A stretch of DNA of 12,492 bases from UBA6115 sp964629345. GTDB taxonomy: Bacteria; Bacillota; Clostridia; Christensenellales; Aristaeellaceae. Under the pieces are notes generated by a model, which did no database searches, had not been told where the DNA came from, and saw nothing but the letters and a program-made list of their open reading frames with translations. Of this stretch, positions 1 through 6,369 are shown piece by piece. Both the position numbers and the translations under genes were made by a program. The stretch's first letter is position 1. Every line of letters starts with the position of its first letter. The DNA is taken from positions 1-12,492 of the forward strand of contig CAZVSG010000067.1 in assembly GCA_964629345.1 (NCBI GenBank), written 5' to 3'.

Positions 1-799
1 TATCCGAAATCAAATGGCCAAAACCCGGAAAGCCGTACACAACCTCGACAGCTGCGGAAAGACCGCCCAACTGCTTGCAGTAGTCGTTGCCGATCATGGT
101 GATGGAGGAGGTCATGATGTTCTTGAGCGCATGCTTTCGAAGCAGGTTGATCTCCCTGACCCCCTTGGCCCTGGCGGTGATGGCATACATTTCGCCAAGC
201 TGCTGGGTCATCTCATATCGGACAATCTGGGCAAGGTTGCCCATCGGCCTGAATGAGATGGTGACTGCGGGAAGAATGAAATGTTTCCATGTGCCAATGC
301 CGGACGTAGGCAGCCAGCCCAGCTTGACGGCGAAGAAAAACATCAGCATCAGTCCGATCCAGAATGGCGGCATACATATGCCTACCAGGGACAACACGGT
401 CAAGAACCGGTCAAGCAGCGAACCCCGCTTGTACGCCGCGAGGATCCCCAAAGGAAAAGCCACGAGAACCGCGATTACCATTGCGCAAAGGATCAGCAGC
501 GCACTGATCGGCAGATAGTCAAAGATGACCTCCATGCTCGGCCTTCGCTGTTCCCATGAATCCCCGAAATCAAGCGTTGCGGCATCCTTCAGGAACGTGC
601 CAAGCTGCTCCAGCATCGGGCGGTCAAGCCCCAGCTGCTTTGACAGCAAAGCGCGCTGTTCAGCAGTCGCTGTCAGAGGCAGCAGGATATCAACCGGGTT
701 TCCGATCACATGCGTAAGAACGAAAACAAGGATCGAGATCACAACCACGACTGCAACTGTAAACGCCAGGCGCTGAAGAATGTATTTTCCCATTCCCAT
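1..799 (-). CDS. DppB/GsiC-type peptide ABC transporter permease, C-terminus cut by window edge
   Basis: Inner-membrane permease subunit of a peptide/nickel-type ABC importer. The reading frame is open from 799 to the window edge, about 266 codons; the family usually has 300-340 residues, so roughly 45-55 are missing. The N-terminus (MGKYILQRLAF, then a long hydrophobic segment ending in THVIGNP) is the classical first helix of DppB/OppB proteins. Further hydrophobic segments follow (around LLILCAMVIAVLVAFPLGIL and PPFWIGLMLMFFFAV). The cytoplasmic coupling loop reads ITARAKGVREINLLRKHALK, and the segment VVEVVYGFPGFGHLIS near the cut end is strongly conserved in the family. The start at 799 is preceded by a GGAAAGGGGAAA purine run; ATG at 793 is an in-frame alternative. 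It begins 3 nt after the ATPase stop, so the two are co-transcribed. The substrate is not readable; a dipeptide, oligopeptide or modified amino acid is possible. Confidence 0.9.
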   Translation of the reverse strand, partial: MGMGKYILQRLAFTVAVVVVISILVFVLTHVIGNPVDILLPLTATAEQRALLSKQLGLDRPMLEQLGTFLKDAATLDFGDSWEQRRPSMEVIFDYLPISALLILCAMVIAVLVAFPLGILAAYKRGSLLDRFLTVLSLVGICMPPFWIGLMLMFFFAVKLGWLPTSGIGTWKHFILPAVTISFRPMGNLAQIVRYEMTQQLGEMYAITARAKGVREINLLRKHALKNIMTSSITMIGNDYCKQLGGLSAAVEVVYGFPGFGHLISD

Positions 800-802
800 A
801 CT

Positions 803-1819
803 CTATTTCCCCTTTCCTTCCGCCGGCGTTTCATCAATTCCCAGGGGGAAGTGGCAGCTGACCATATGGGTGCCTTCACCTGAAAGATTTCTGTACTGGG
901 GCACTTCGGTCCTGCACTTTTCCTGGCAGTAGTCGCAGCGGGGATGAAATGTGCATCCCGTCGGAAGTGCCATCAGGTTCGGCGGGTCCCCCGAGATGAT
1001 GTTCAGCCTTTCGCCGGTCTTCAGAGCTGCAATGGACTTCATGATGCCTTTGGTATACGGATGGGCAGGGTTCTTGAACAGCTTGAAAACATCACAGATT
1101 TCGATGACCTGTCCTGCGTACATGATCGCGACGCGATCCGCCATCTCTGCCACGATGCCAAGGTCAGAGGTAACAAACAGGATGGTCGTATCGATATCGT
1201 TCCTCAGCGCCTGCATCAGGCGGAGGATCTGCGCCTGAATCGTCACGTCGAGGGATTTGGTCGGCTCATCGGCAATCAGCACCTTCGGCCTGCAGGAAAG
1301 CGCCATCGCGATCATGATGCGCTGTTTCATTCCGCCTGACAGCTGGTGCGGGTAGTTGTAATAGCGCTTTTCAGGCGAAGGGATGCGCACGAGTTCCAGC
1401 ATCTCAATGGCTTTTTTCTTGGCTTCCTCACCGCTCAATCCCTGATTGATCTCCACCGCTTCCTGAATCTGACGCCCAATGATGATGGAAGGGTTGAGGG
1501 AACTCATAGGCTCCTGCAGTATCATTGCGATCCCCGAGCCCCGGATCTTGTGCATGTCCCGTAAGGGAAGGTCAAACAGATTCTGCCCGTCCAATATCAC
1601 TTCGCCGGACTTGATCTTTCCCGGGGGCCAGCGGATCAGGCGCAGCAGGGACAGACACGCCACCGTCTTGCCGCTTCCGCTTTCACCCACCAGGGCCAGC
1701 ACTTCGCCTTTTTTCAGAGAAAAGGAAACATTGTCCACCGCTTTGATCTCACCTTCCCGCAGCAAAAAGGATGTGCCTAAACCGTTTACTTTCAGAATAT
1801 CCTGCGCAGCCTCCACCAT
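803..1819 (-). CDS. DppD/OppD-type peptide ABC transporter ATP-binding protein with a degenerate H-loop
   Basis: ATPase subunit (338 aa) that would power the adjacent permease. Motifs: Walker A GESGSGKT (45-52), Q-loop Q102, signature LSGGMKQ (160-166), Walker B VLIADE (180-185) and the D-loop SLD. The C-terminal oligopeptide/dipeptide-transporter extension starts near PAHPYTKG (251) and carries Cys289, 295, 298, 302 and 322, in the region known to form an Fe-S site in some DppD proteins. The switch (H-loop) histidine is absent: the usual LFITHDLG reads LFVTSDLG, placing Ser at 218. This suggests one weak catalytic site, as in asymmetric OppDF/DppDF pairs. The ATG at 1819 was chosen because GGAGGT lies 7 nt upstream; the 20 codons open further upstream have no comparable site. 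A partner ATPase (DppF type) and a second permease are not seen and may lie beyond the left edge. Confidence 0.93.
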   Translation of the reverse strand: MVEAAQDILKVNGLGTSFLLREGEIKAVDNVSFSLKKGEVLALVGESGSGKTVACLSLLRLIRWPPGKIKSGEVILDGQNLFDLPLRDMHKIRGSGIAMILQEPMSSLNPSIIIGRQIQEAVEINQGLSGEEAKKKAIEMLELVRIPSPEKRYYNYPHQLSGGMKQRIMIAMALSCRPKVLIADEPTKSLDVTIQAQILRLMQALRNDIDTTILFVTSDLGIVAEMADRVAIMYAGQVIEICDVFKLFKNPAHPYTKGIMKSIAALKTGERLNIISGDPPNLMALPTGCTFHPRCDYCQEKCRTEVPQYRNLSGEGTHMVSCHFPLGIDETPAEGKGK

Positions 1820-1877
1820 CAGCACACCTCCAATATGTATTGAATATCGAACTGAAATTGCTCCCCTCCAGCAGAGC

Positions 1878-1892
1878 AACCCTTCAAGGGTT
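1878..1892. promoter_or_regulatory. 15-bp dyad in the leader of the transporter operon
   Basis: AACCCTTCAAGGGTT has 7-nt arms symmetric around one central base. It lies about 60 nt upstream of the ATPase ATG and inside the roughly 190-nt transcript leader predicted from the promoter at 2017-2046. It could be a repressor operator or a small hairpin. The symmetry is seen directly; the role is inference. The rest of the gap between the ATPase start and that promoter shows no convincing gene. Confidence 0.35.
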
Positions 1893-2016
1893 CAGGACAT
1901 CTTTTCTTCTCCGGATGAATACCCCGGAACCTATAGGCATCTCATCAAGAAATACTACTCAATCAAGCTGATTTTTTGTCGTATCCGGTGTGATTGCAGA
2001 CATTTTGACTCAAGAC

Positions 2017-2046
2017 ATTATACATCCATCCGTCGGAAAAGTTCAA
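2017..2046 (-). promoter_or_regulatory. Sigma-70-type promoter for the ABC transporter operon
   Basis: On the minus strand the -35 is TTGAAC (2041-2046), the spacer is 18 nt, and the -10 is a perfect TATAAT (2017-2022). Transcription would start near 2010 and read into the ATPase gene after a leader of about 190 nt. The transporter can therefore be expressed independently of the enzyme operon that ends at 2181. Confidence 0.6.
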
Positions 2047-2053
2047 CCGGAAA

Positions 2054-2092
2054 ACCATCATGCTTTGTACAAATTCTGATTTGAATGATGGT
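2054..2092. repeat. 8-bp inverted repeat abutting the transporter promoter; possible weak terminator or operator
   Basis: ACCATCAT (2054-2061) and ATGATGGT (2085-2092) are perfect inverted arms. Between them is a 10-bp palindrome, TTTGTACAAA (2064-2073). On the minus strand the structure follows the aldolase gene and its last arm runs into TTTTCC, so it may act as a weak terminator. It also ends 7 bp upstream of the -35 box, the position expected for an activator or repressor site. The sequence alone does not separate these roles. Confidence 0.4.
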
Positions 2093-2180
2093 CGTTTCGA
2101 TCCTGATGCCCTTGTCAGTCTGCGCTTCCGAACTTTGCCGGAGCATCCGCGCACGTCAAGCCGAGGTCATCGCGCAGTGT

Positions 2181-3104
2181 TTACCGCACGCCATATTTCT
2201 CAATGACGCCCATGTCTTTCATCATCTGCTTGAGTGTGCTGAAGTGAGGCTCGGCGTAGTCCATATAGGGCAGACGAAGGATGGAGCCGGGCAGGCCCAG
2301 GATGCTGTAGGCTGCCTTGATCACGATGGGGTTGGAGAGGTGGTACAGTTTTTCCAGCAGAGGAAACCACTTGAAATATTCACTCCGGCATTCCAGGGCG
2401 ACCTGCATGCTGGTCCAGGGGCGGGAATAGAGCGCGCTCTCCTCAGGGATGATGTTGCCGCCGATATTGGCAGTGCCGCTTCCCCCAAGCGCCAGGGTCG
2501 GGATGACGATGGAATATTTGGGGTAATCGCAGCACAGCAGGCTCATTTGGTCGCCGCAGAGACGCTTCACCTGAACCAGGTGGCGCACATCGGATACCGC
2601 TTCCTTGTCCACGATAAAGTTGGGGTGGCGCTGCATCAGCTCCCAGATGGTCTCCGCTTCGATCATCACCCCGTTGCGGGAAGGGTTGTTGTAGATGCCG
2701 CAGGCAATCCCGACCGAGCCCATGCACGTGTCCAGATGCTGGAATGCGGCATTCTTTGGCAGGAGCAAGTAGGACGGCACCATAAAGATCACGCCGTCCG
2801 CCCCCTCGGCTTCAGCGAAACGTGCCAGTTCCACACTGTCCCGGGTGTTGGCAGCGTTTGCACTGAAAAAGGCGGGAATGCGGCCTTTGGTCATTTTGAT
2901 CACTTCGCGGATGATCTCCCGTTTCTCCTCCTGGGCCAGCAAAGTCGACTCGCCGGCCGAGCCCAGGATGAACAGTGCGCCGCTGCCGTATTTGATTTGC
3001 CTGTCAATCAGCACTTTGAAAGCGCCGAAGTCCACCTTGTCGTTCTTGTCAAAGGGAGTCACCAGGGCCACCCAGGAACCGGAGGGACGTACATACGGAG
3101 CCAT
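2181..3104 (-). CDS. DapA/NanA-family Schiff-base aldolase or lyase, not a standard DapA
   Basis: A 307-aa class I TIM-barrel lyase of the dihydrodipicolinate synthase / N-acetylneuraminate lyase family; members form or cleave C-C bonds on 2-oxo acids, usually pyruvate. Seen: the glycine-rich motif GSAGES (48-53), catalytic Tyr138 in GIYNNPSRNG, Arg143 in the same motif (equivalent to the carboxylate-binding Arg of DapA), and Schiff-base Lys167 in VDKEA. DapA itself normally has GTTGES; Ser-Ala replaces the Thr-Thr pair of the proton relay, arguing against lysine biosynthesis and for a catabolic aldolase, dehydratase or deaminase. The ATG at 3104 was chosen because AAGGAGG lies 8 nt upstream; an in-frame upstream start at 3143 would overlap the preceding gene and has no better site. 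It is last in the enzyme operon, 32 nt after the P-loop gene, which suggests a late cleavage step. The substrate is unknown. Confidence 0.88.
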   Translation of the reverse strand: MAPYVRPSGSWVALVTPFDKNDKVDFGAFKVLIDRQIKYGSGALFILGSAGESTLLAQEEKREIIREVIKMTKGRIPAFFSANAANTRDSVELARFAEAEGADGVIFMVPSYLLLPKNAAFQHLDTCMGSVGIACGIYNNPSRNGVMIEAETIWELMQRHPNFIVDKEAVSDVRHLVQVKRLCGDQMSLLCCDYPKYSIVIPTLALGGSGTANIGGNIIPEESALYSRPWTSMQVALECRSEYFKWFPLLEKLYHLSNPIVIKAAYSILGLPGSILRLPYMDYAEPHFSTLKQMMKDMGVIEKYGVR

Positions 3105-3136
3105 CAGTTCTTCCTCCTTGATGCGTCGTTCGTCTG

Positions 3137-4204
3137 TCAGCAAACAGATGGACAGCGGCCATTCATCCTCGAGAGTTCAGCTTGGTCTTCCAGAAGGGAG
3201 AGGACGCTGCCGGCAAGCGCTGAAGCACCCTGCCTGAGGATATCGAAGCACGGGACTTCCGAGCATTGGCTCAGCGCATGAAACAGCGCGTCCCTGTCGA
3301 CATAGGCAGGCTCGTAATCCTGCCTGTTCACGCGATAACGCGGATAATACGGGTTGATGGTCATGCCGAGGATCCGCAGGCTGCGCCCGACGCCAACCTC
3401 CATTGACATTTGGTCCAAAACAGCCAGCGTTTCATCTGTCTCCTGGGGCATGCCTGAAATGAGCAGCTTCAGCGGGTCAGTGAACAGCAGGCGCTTTCCG
3501 GCGAGACCCGGTTCATTTGCCATGGCGGCAAAGTACTTCTGTATCACAATGCCGGAAAACCGGATGGTCCGCGCGTCGCTTGCCTTGAACAGGAAATCGA
3601 AATACGCCCTGTCCGTCAGAAGCGAACCGACTTCCGCGACTTTGCCCAGCTCAAGGAGTACAGGCCTTCCCAGGATATGAAGAATCGCCCTTGTATCGGC
3701 GCTCAGGCGGTCCAGATCAGAAAACCGGGAAGCGCCGGTTGCCATGATGATGCCATCTGTCTCCACAAAGGGAAGGATCCGTCCCAAAGCGCCGTCGATG
3801 ATTGTGAGTTGCACGCCACGCGCTTCAAGGCAATCCAGCACCGTGCGGAGGTCTTTTCGCTTGTTGGGTCCTGAGATGATGAGTTTGCCTGACTTGACGA
3901 CCCGTCCGATCAGGATGTTTCCCATCGGCGTATGGATCCCGGTATCCTCCAGCACCTCCAGCTGCGCCCGGGAGAACATCAGGCATCGTTCAGCCACAGC
4001 GGCATACATGCCTTCGCACACCGTGATGCGCGGCTTGGGCAGCCCCGTCACATTGTCAAACCCTTCCCCGTCGTAGCCTATGCTGGTCAGTGCGATGCGC
4101 AGCGGGGAATCAGCATTCAATACGTCCAGAAGCGCTGACAAGGTCGTTGTTTTCCCTGTGTTCTTGGCTGTCCCGGCGATGCCGATCGCAACCTGCCGCA
4201 TCAT
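3137..4204 (-). CDS. P-loop NTPase, probable aminomutase/mutase accessory protein
   Basis: A 355-aa cytosolic protein with an N-terminal Walker A, GTAKNTGKTT (11-20), a following SIGYDGEGFD segment (41-50), and a Walker B-like LTIIDGALGR (133-142). The fold resembles SIMIBI-class or dethiobiotin-synthetase-like P-loop proteins. The C-terminal half has no motif I recognise. Its start codon overlaps the mutase stop as ATGA (4201-4204), so the two are translationally coupled. Uncharacterised P-loop or MutL/KamB-like genes accompany the clostridial lysine and ornithine aminomutase genes and are suspected of repairing or loading the cobalamin enzyme. By analogy this may be a chaperone or reactivase for the neighbouring mutase, but that is inference from context. 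A second Met at 4201 is an equally possible start. Confidence 0.75.
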   Translation of the reverse strand: MMRQVAIGIAGTAKNTGKTTTLSALLDVLNADSPLRIALTSIGYDGEGFDNVTGLPKPRITVCEGMYAAVAERCLMFSRAQLEVLEDTGIHTPMGNILIGRVVKSGKLIISGPNKRKDLRTVLDCLEARGVQLTIIDGALGRILPFVETDGIIMATGASRFSDLDRLSADTRAILHILGRPVLLELGKVAEVGSLLTDRAYFDFLFKASDARTIRFSGIVIQKYFAAMANEPGLAGKRLLFTDPLKLLISGMPQETDETLAVLDQMSMEVGVGRSLRILGMTINPYYPRYRVNRQDYEPAYVDRDALFHALSQCSEVPCFDILRQGASALAGSVLSLLEDQAELSRMNGRCPSVC

Positions 4205-6030
4205 GGAACCCGCTTGCTGACGGTGTGGGCACCGGCACGCCCCGGGTAGGCGCCGTCCTCACGGCTGCCCAGAATGCCCTCATACAGAGCGCTGACGAAG
4301 TCCCCCTTGTCAGCAACCGAAGCCAACACACGCTCGATGCCGCGGACCATATCCTCGGCCCAGCGCGTGGCAGTCTCTGAAGGCATAAACTTTGACCTGC
4401 CATGGAAGCGGAATCCTTCCGAAACCGCGCGAAGGGTGTCCACCTTGGAGGACACGGTGATGGGACCGCCGGAATAGGCTTCATCAGAGGAAGCAATGGA
4501 AATGGCATCCACGCCCAGCATCGCGGAGAGGCTCGCATGGAATGCGGTCGCCGCAGAGGACTGAACGCGGTCTTCCGTCTGGGTCAGGAAAGCGATCGGC
4601 GCGCCAGGCCAGATGGGCGCGTCAATGATGGATCGGAGCGCGATGATCTTCGCGGCGTTGAAATCGATATAGTTATCTTCCATCTGCTTGCTGATCATCA
4701 CCTCAGGCGAATAGCAGAAAAGCGGCTGGAGCACAGGGCGGCATCCGAGCGAACGCGCAAGCTGCGCGACAATCAGCATGCCCGCGAACGCCTTGTGTGC
4801 CGGAACGCCGCACAATTCCTCATTCGTCACGACGTCAAAGGGCAGGTCATATTTCCTGGCATACTTCATCGCATAATAGGCATCGACGGTCAGCCTCTCC
4901 GGGTCGGTCCCGGCGCCCAGCGAACCATAACAGAAGTTGATCTTGGTCATATGCGCGCCGATTTTTCCGGCGAGCACCACCGTTTCCGGCGTGTTCAGGC
5001 CGCGGTGGGCACGGACCTGCCACAGGGTCGACGGTTCCAGCGCGCGATGGATGTGGAAGAGGTTGTCGGGGGTGATCACTGTGCCGTCTTCGGAATGAGT
5101 GATGAACCCGTCGAACAGGCCTTCGGTCCGCGCGCCCCAGGAGGGATCGAAATGCACCACGCCGTCCGCGCCCCAGGCCTCGCTGACCTTGATATGCGTG
5201 ATGTCCATGATCGGGCAGCCGGTGCCGTACTGGTTGAATATGATGGGCTTCTCCAGGGTGTGCTGGATCCTTGGCGTGTTCATGAAGAGCCCGGTCCTTG
5301 TGAGGAAGGTGTTGAGGCTGTCAGTTTCCTCCGCGGTGAAACGGCGCGTCTTGGGGTGCAGCACTCCCTTCTGATAATAGTTGCGGACAAGCGCCTCGCA
5401 AAGCGGCGCATATGCCGCCTCAAACCCGGCCATCTTTTCACCGGTGCGCCATTTGTCCATGTCCCACAGCTCGTCGCGCACGCGCGCGCGCTCAACGCCG
5501 GGACTTGTCCTTTCCTCCGCCCATGCCGCGATGCGCGAGGCGATCACTTCCAGCAGGCCGCGGATACGACCGTTCAGATACTCATAGCTGTGACCCTGGG
5601 CAACGCAGGGGCGCTGTTTTTGGGTGAGGCGGACGTCCTTCTCATAAGGCCGCCCCTCAACAAAAGCGAGGGATTCCTCCATCGTGGTTCCAGGGCCAAA
5701 ACCCGCGTCAAATCCAAGTTCCTGCGCAAGTTCCGGACGGATGGCCATGCCGCCGATGCCGATCCTTACCTGATCGCGCAGTCCTGCGGCATCCGCAAGG
5801 TCGTTGAAGCGGGACAGCAGTTCCGCCACACCGTAGCCGACCGTGCGGGACAGGAGAACCACGTCCACTTGTTTGTCCAGCGCGGTCTGCACGATCTCCT
5901 CAAGCGGAAGGTCAGGGGCGAGCAGAATGATTTCATGCCCGGCTTCAGAAAGACTGCGGCCCACCATCTTCAGCCCGATGTCGTGAACGGGGTCAATCGG
6001 CGCCAGCAGCACCCGCTTCCTGTCTTTCAT
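4201..6030 (-). CDS. Cobalamin-binding domain fused to a KamD-like TIM barrel: candidate new B12-dependent mutase
   Basis: A 609-aa protein. Residues about 5-128 form a Rossmann B12-binding domain: a DPVHDIG motif with His16 as predicted cobalt ligand, LLSRTVG at 59-65, GIGGMAIRPELA at 91-102, and ELGFDAGFGPGT at 104-115. The last closely matches the end of KamE, the lysine 5,6-aminomutase beta subunit. Residues about 260-545 resemble the KamD alpha barrel: GADGVVHFDPSWGARTEG (287-304), TPDNLFHIHRAL (320-331), TPETVVLAGKIG (347-358), and a later segment around GAPIAFLTQTEDRVQSSA (476-493). KamE has its PLP lysine 11 residues after the His; here that residue is Leu27. The motif is also D-x-x-H rather than D-x-H. 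The enzyme is probably an adenosylcobalamin radical mutase that does not hold PLP in the usual way. Domain order (B12 first, barrel second) differs from OraE and from KamD/KamE. It overlaps both neighbours by ATGA. Confidence 0.82.
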   Translation of the reverse strand: MKDRKRVLLAPIDPVHDIGLKMVGRSLSEAGHEIILLAPDLPLEEIVQTALDKQVDVVLLSRTVGYGVAELLSRFNDLADAAGLRDQVRIGIGGMAIRPELAQELGFDAGFGPGTTMEESLAFVEGRPYEKDVRLTQKQRPCVAQGHSYEYLNGRIRGLLEVIASRIAAWAEERTSPGVERARVRDELWDMDKWRTGEKMAGFEAAYAPLCEALVRNYYQKGVLHPKTRRFTAEETDSLNTFLTRTGLFMNTPRIQHTLEKPIIFNQYGTGCPIMDITHIKVSEAWGADGVVHFDPSWGARTEGLFDGFITHSEDGTVITPDNLFHIHRALEPSTLWQVRAHRGLNTPETVVLAGKIGAHMTKINFCYGSLGAGTDPERLTVDAYYAMKYARKYDLPFDVVTNEELCGVPAHKAFAGMLIVAQLARSLGCRPVLQPLFCYSPEVMISKQMEDNYIDFNAAKIIALRSIIDAPIWPGAPIAFLTQTEDRVQSSAATAFHASLSAMLGVDAISIASSDEAYSGGPITVSSKVDTLRAVSEGFRFHGRSKFMPSETATRWAEDMVRGIERVLASVADKGDFVSALYEGILGSREDGAYPGRAGAHTVSKRVP

Positions 6031-6278
6031 ACTTTCTTCGCCTCCGTGGATTTTTCCAGGTCAAGCCAGGGATATGAATCGCCCGCCCGGTACAGGTAGG
6101 CACGTACGCGAACGCGGGCTCCGGGTCCCTGGAACTGACAGAAAACGACATCAATATCTGAGAATCCCAACTCCTTCATCATGGTCAGTGCCAGGTTTTT
6201 CCCCTCCTCCTCGCTCTCGCAGGCGAGAAAGGTCTCCACATCCAGCGCGTCCATGACGTGTTTCCATATTTGGGACAT
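6027..6278 (-). CDS. Stand-alone small subunit resembling the KamE/OraE dimerisation domain
   Basis: An 83-aa protein. Its central part, GKNLALTMMKELGFSDIDVV followed by a beta-rich stretch, aligns by eye with the N-terminal dimerisation domain of the lysine 5,6-aminomutase beta subunit (around AAKQIALKMGLEEPSVVMQQ in KamE). In KamE this domain is fused in front of the B12 domain. Here it is a separate gene overlapping the B12-domain protein by 4 nt (ATGA at 6027-6030), so the two are probably made in equal amounts and form one complex. The ATG at 6278 was chosen because AAGGAGG lies 5 nt upstream; the in-frame ATG at 6308 has no ribosome site. The pairing with the mutase is strong by context, while the family match is from memory. 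Confidence 0.72.
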   Translation of the reverse strand: MSQIWKHVMDALDVETFLACESEEEGKNLALTMMKELGFSDIDVVFCQFQGPGARVRVRAYLYRAGDSYPWLDLEKSTEAKKV

Positions 6279-6325
6279 CTGTTCCTCCTTCAACTGCGCC
6301 GCAGCCATGGTCTTGTCAGAAAAGC

Positions 6326-6356
6326 ATTCTTCCGCGCCCGGGCAGCGCGGAAGAAT
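6326..6356 (-). terminator. Terminator-like stem-loop between the FAD oxidoreductase and mutase genes
   Basis: A perfect 12-bp stem, ATTCTTCCGCGC (6326-6337) and GCGCGGAAGAAT (6345-6356), encloses a 7-nt loop. Three further outer pairs follow after one mismatch. On the minus strand the stem is followed by GCTTTTCTG, a short T tract. It lies 13 nt after the FAD gene stop and 47 nt before the small-subunit start. It probably ends part of the transcription from upstream and lowers expression of the mutase segment, or protects the upstream mRNA 3' end. No promoter of its own was recognised for the mutase genes. Confidence 0.7.
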
Positions 6357-6369
6357 ACTTCAGGTCAGA

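Noticed and set aside
2181..3104. Calling this gene dapA
   Set aside because: The proton-relay motif differs and the gene sits in a catabolic operon without lysine-biosynthesis neighbours.
2085..3281. 398-codon plus-strand open frame opposite the DapA-family gene
   Set aside because: The minus-strand gene carries all catalytic residues, while this frame has no recognisable domain.
4201..6030. Calling the mutase kamD, oraE or glmE
   Set aside because: Domain order differs from each, the PLP lysine is missing, and the usual partner genes are absent.
4402..6099. 565-codon plus-strand open frame opposite the B12 mutase
   Set aside because: It is the antisense shadow of a well-supported gene, with composition typical of an overlapping GC-rich frame and no family motifs.
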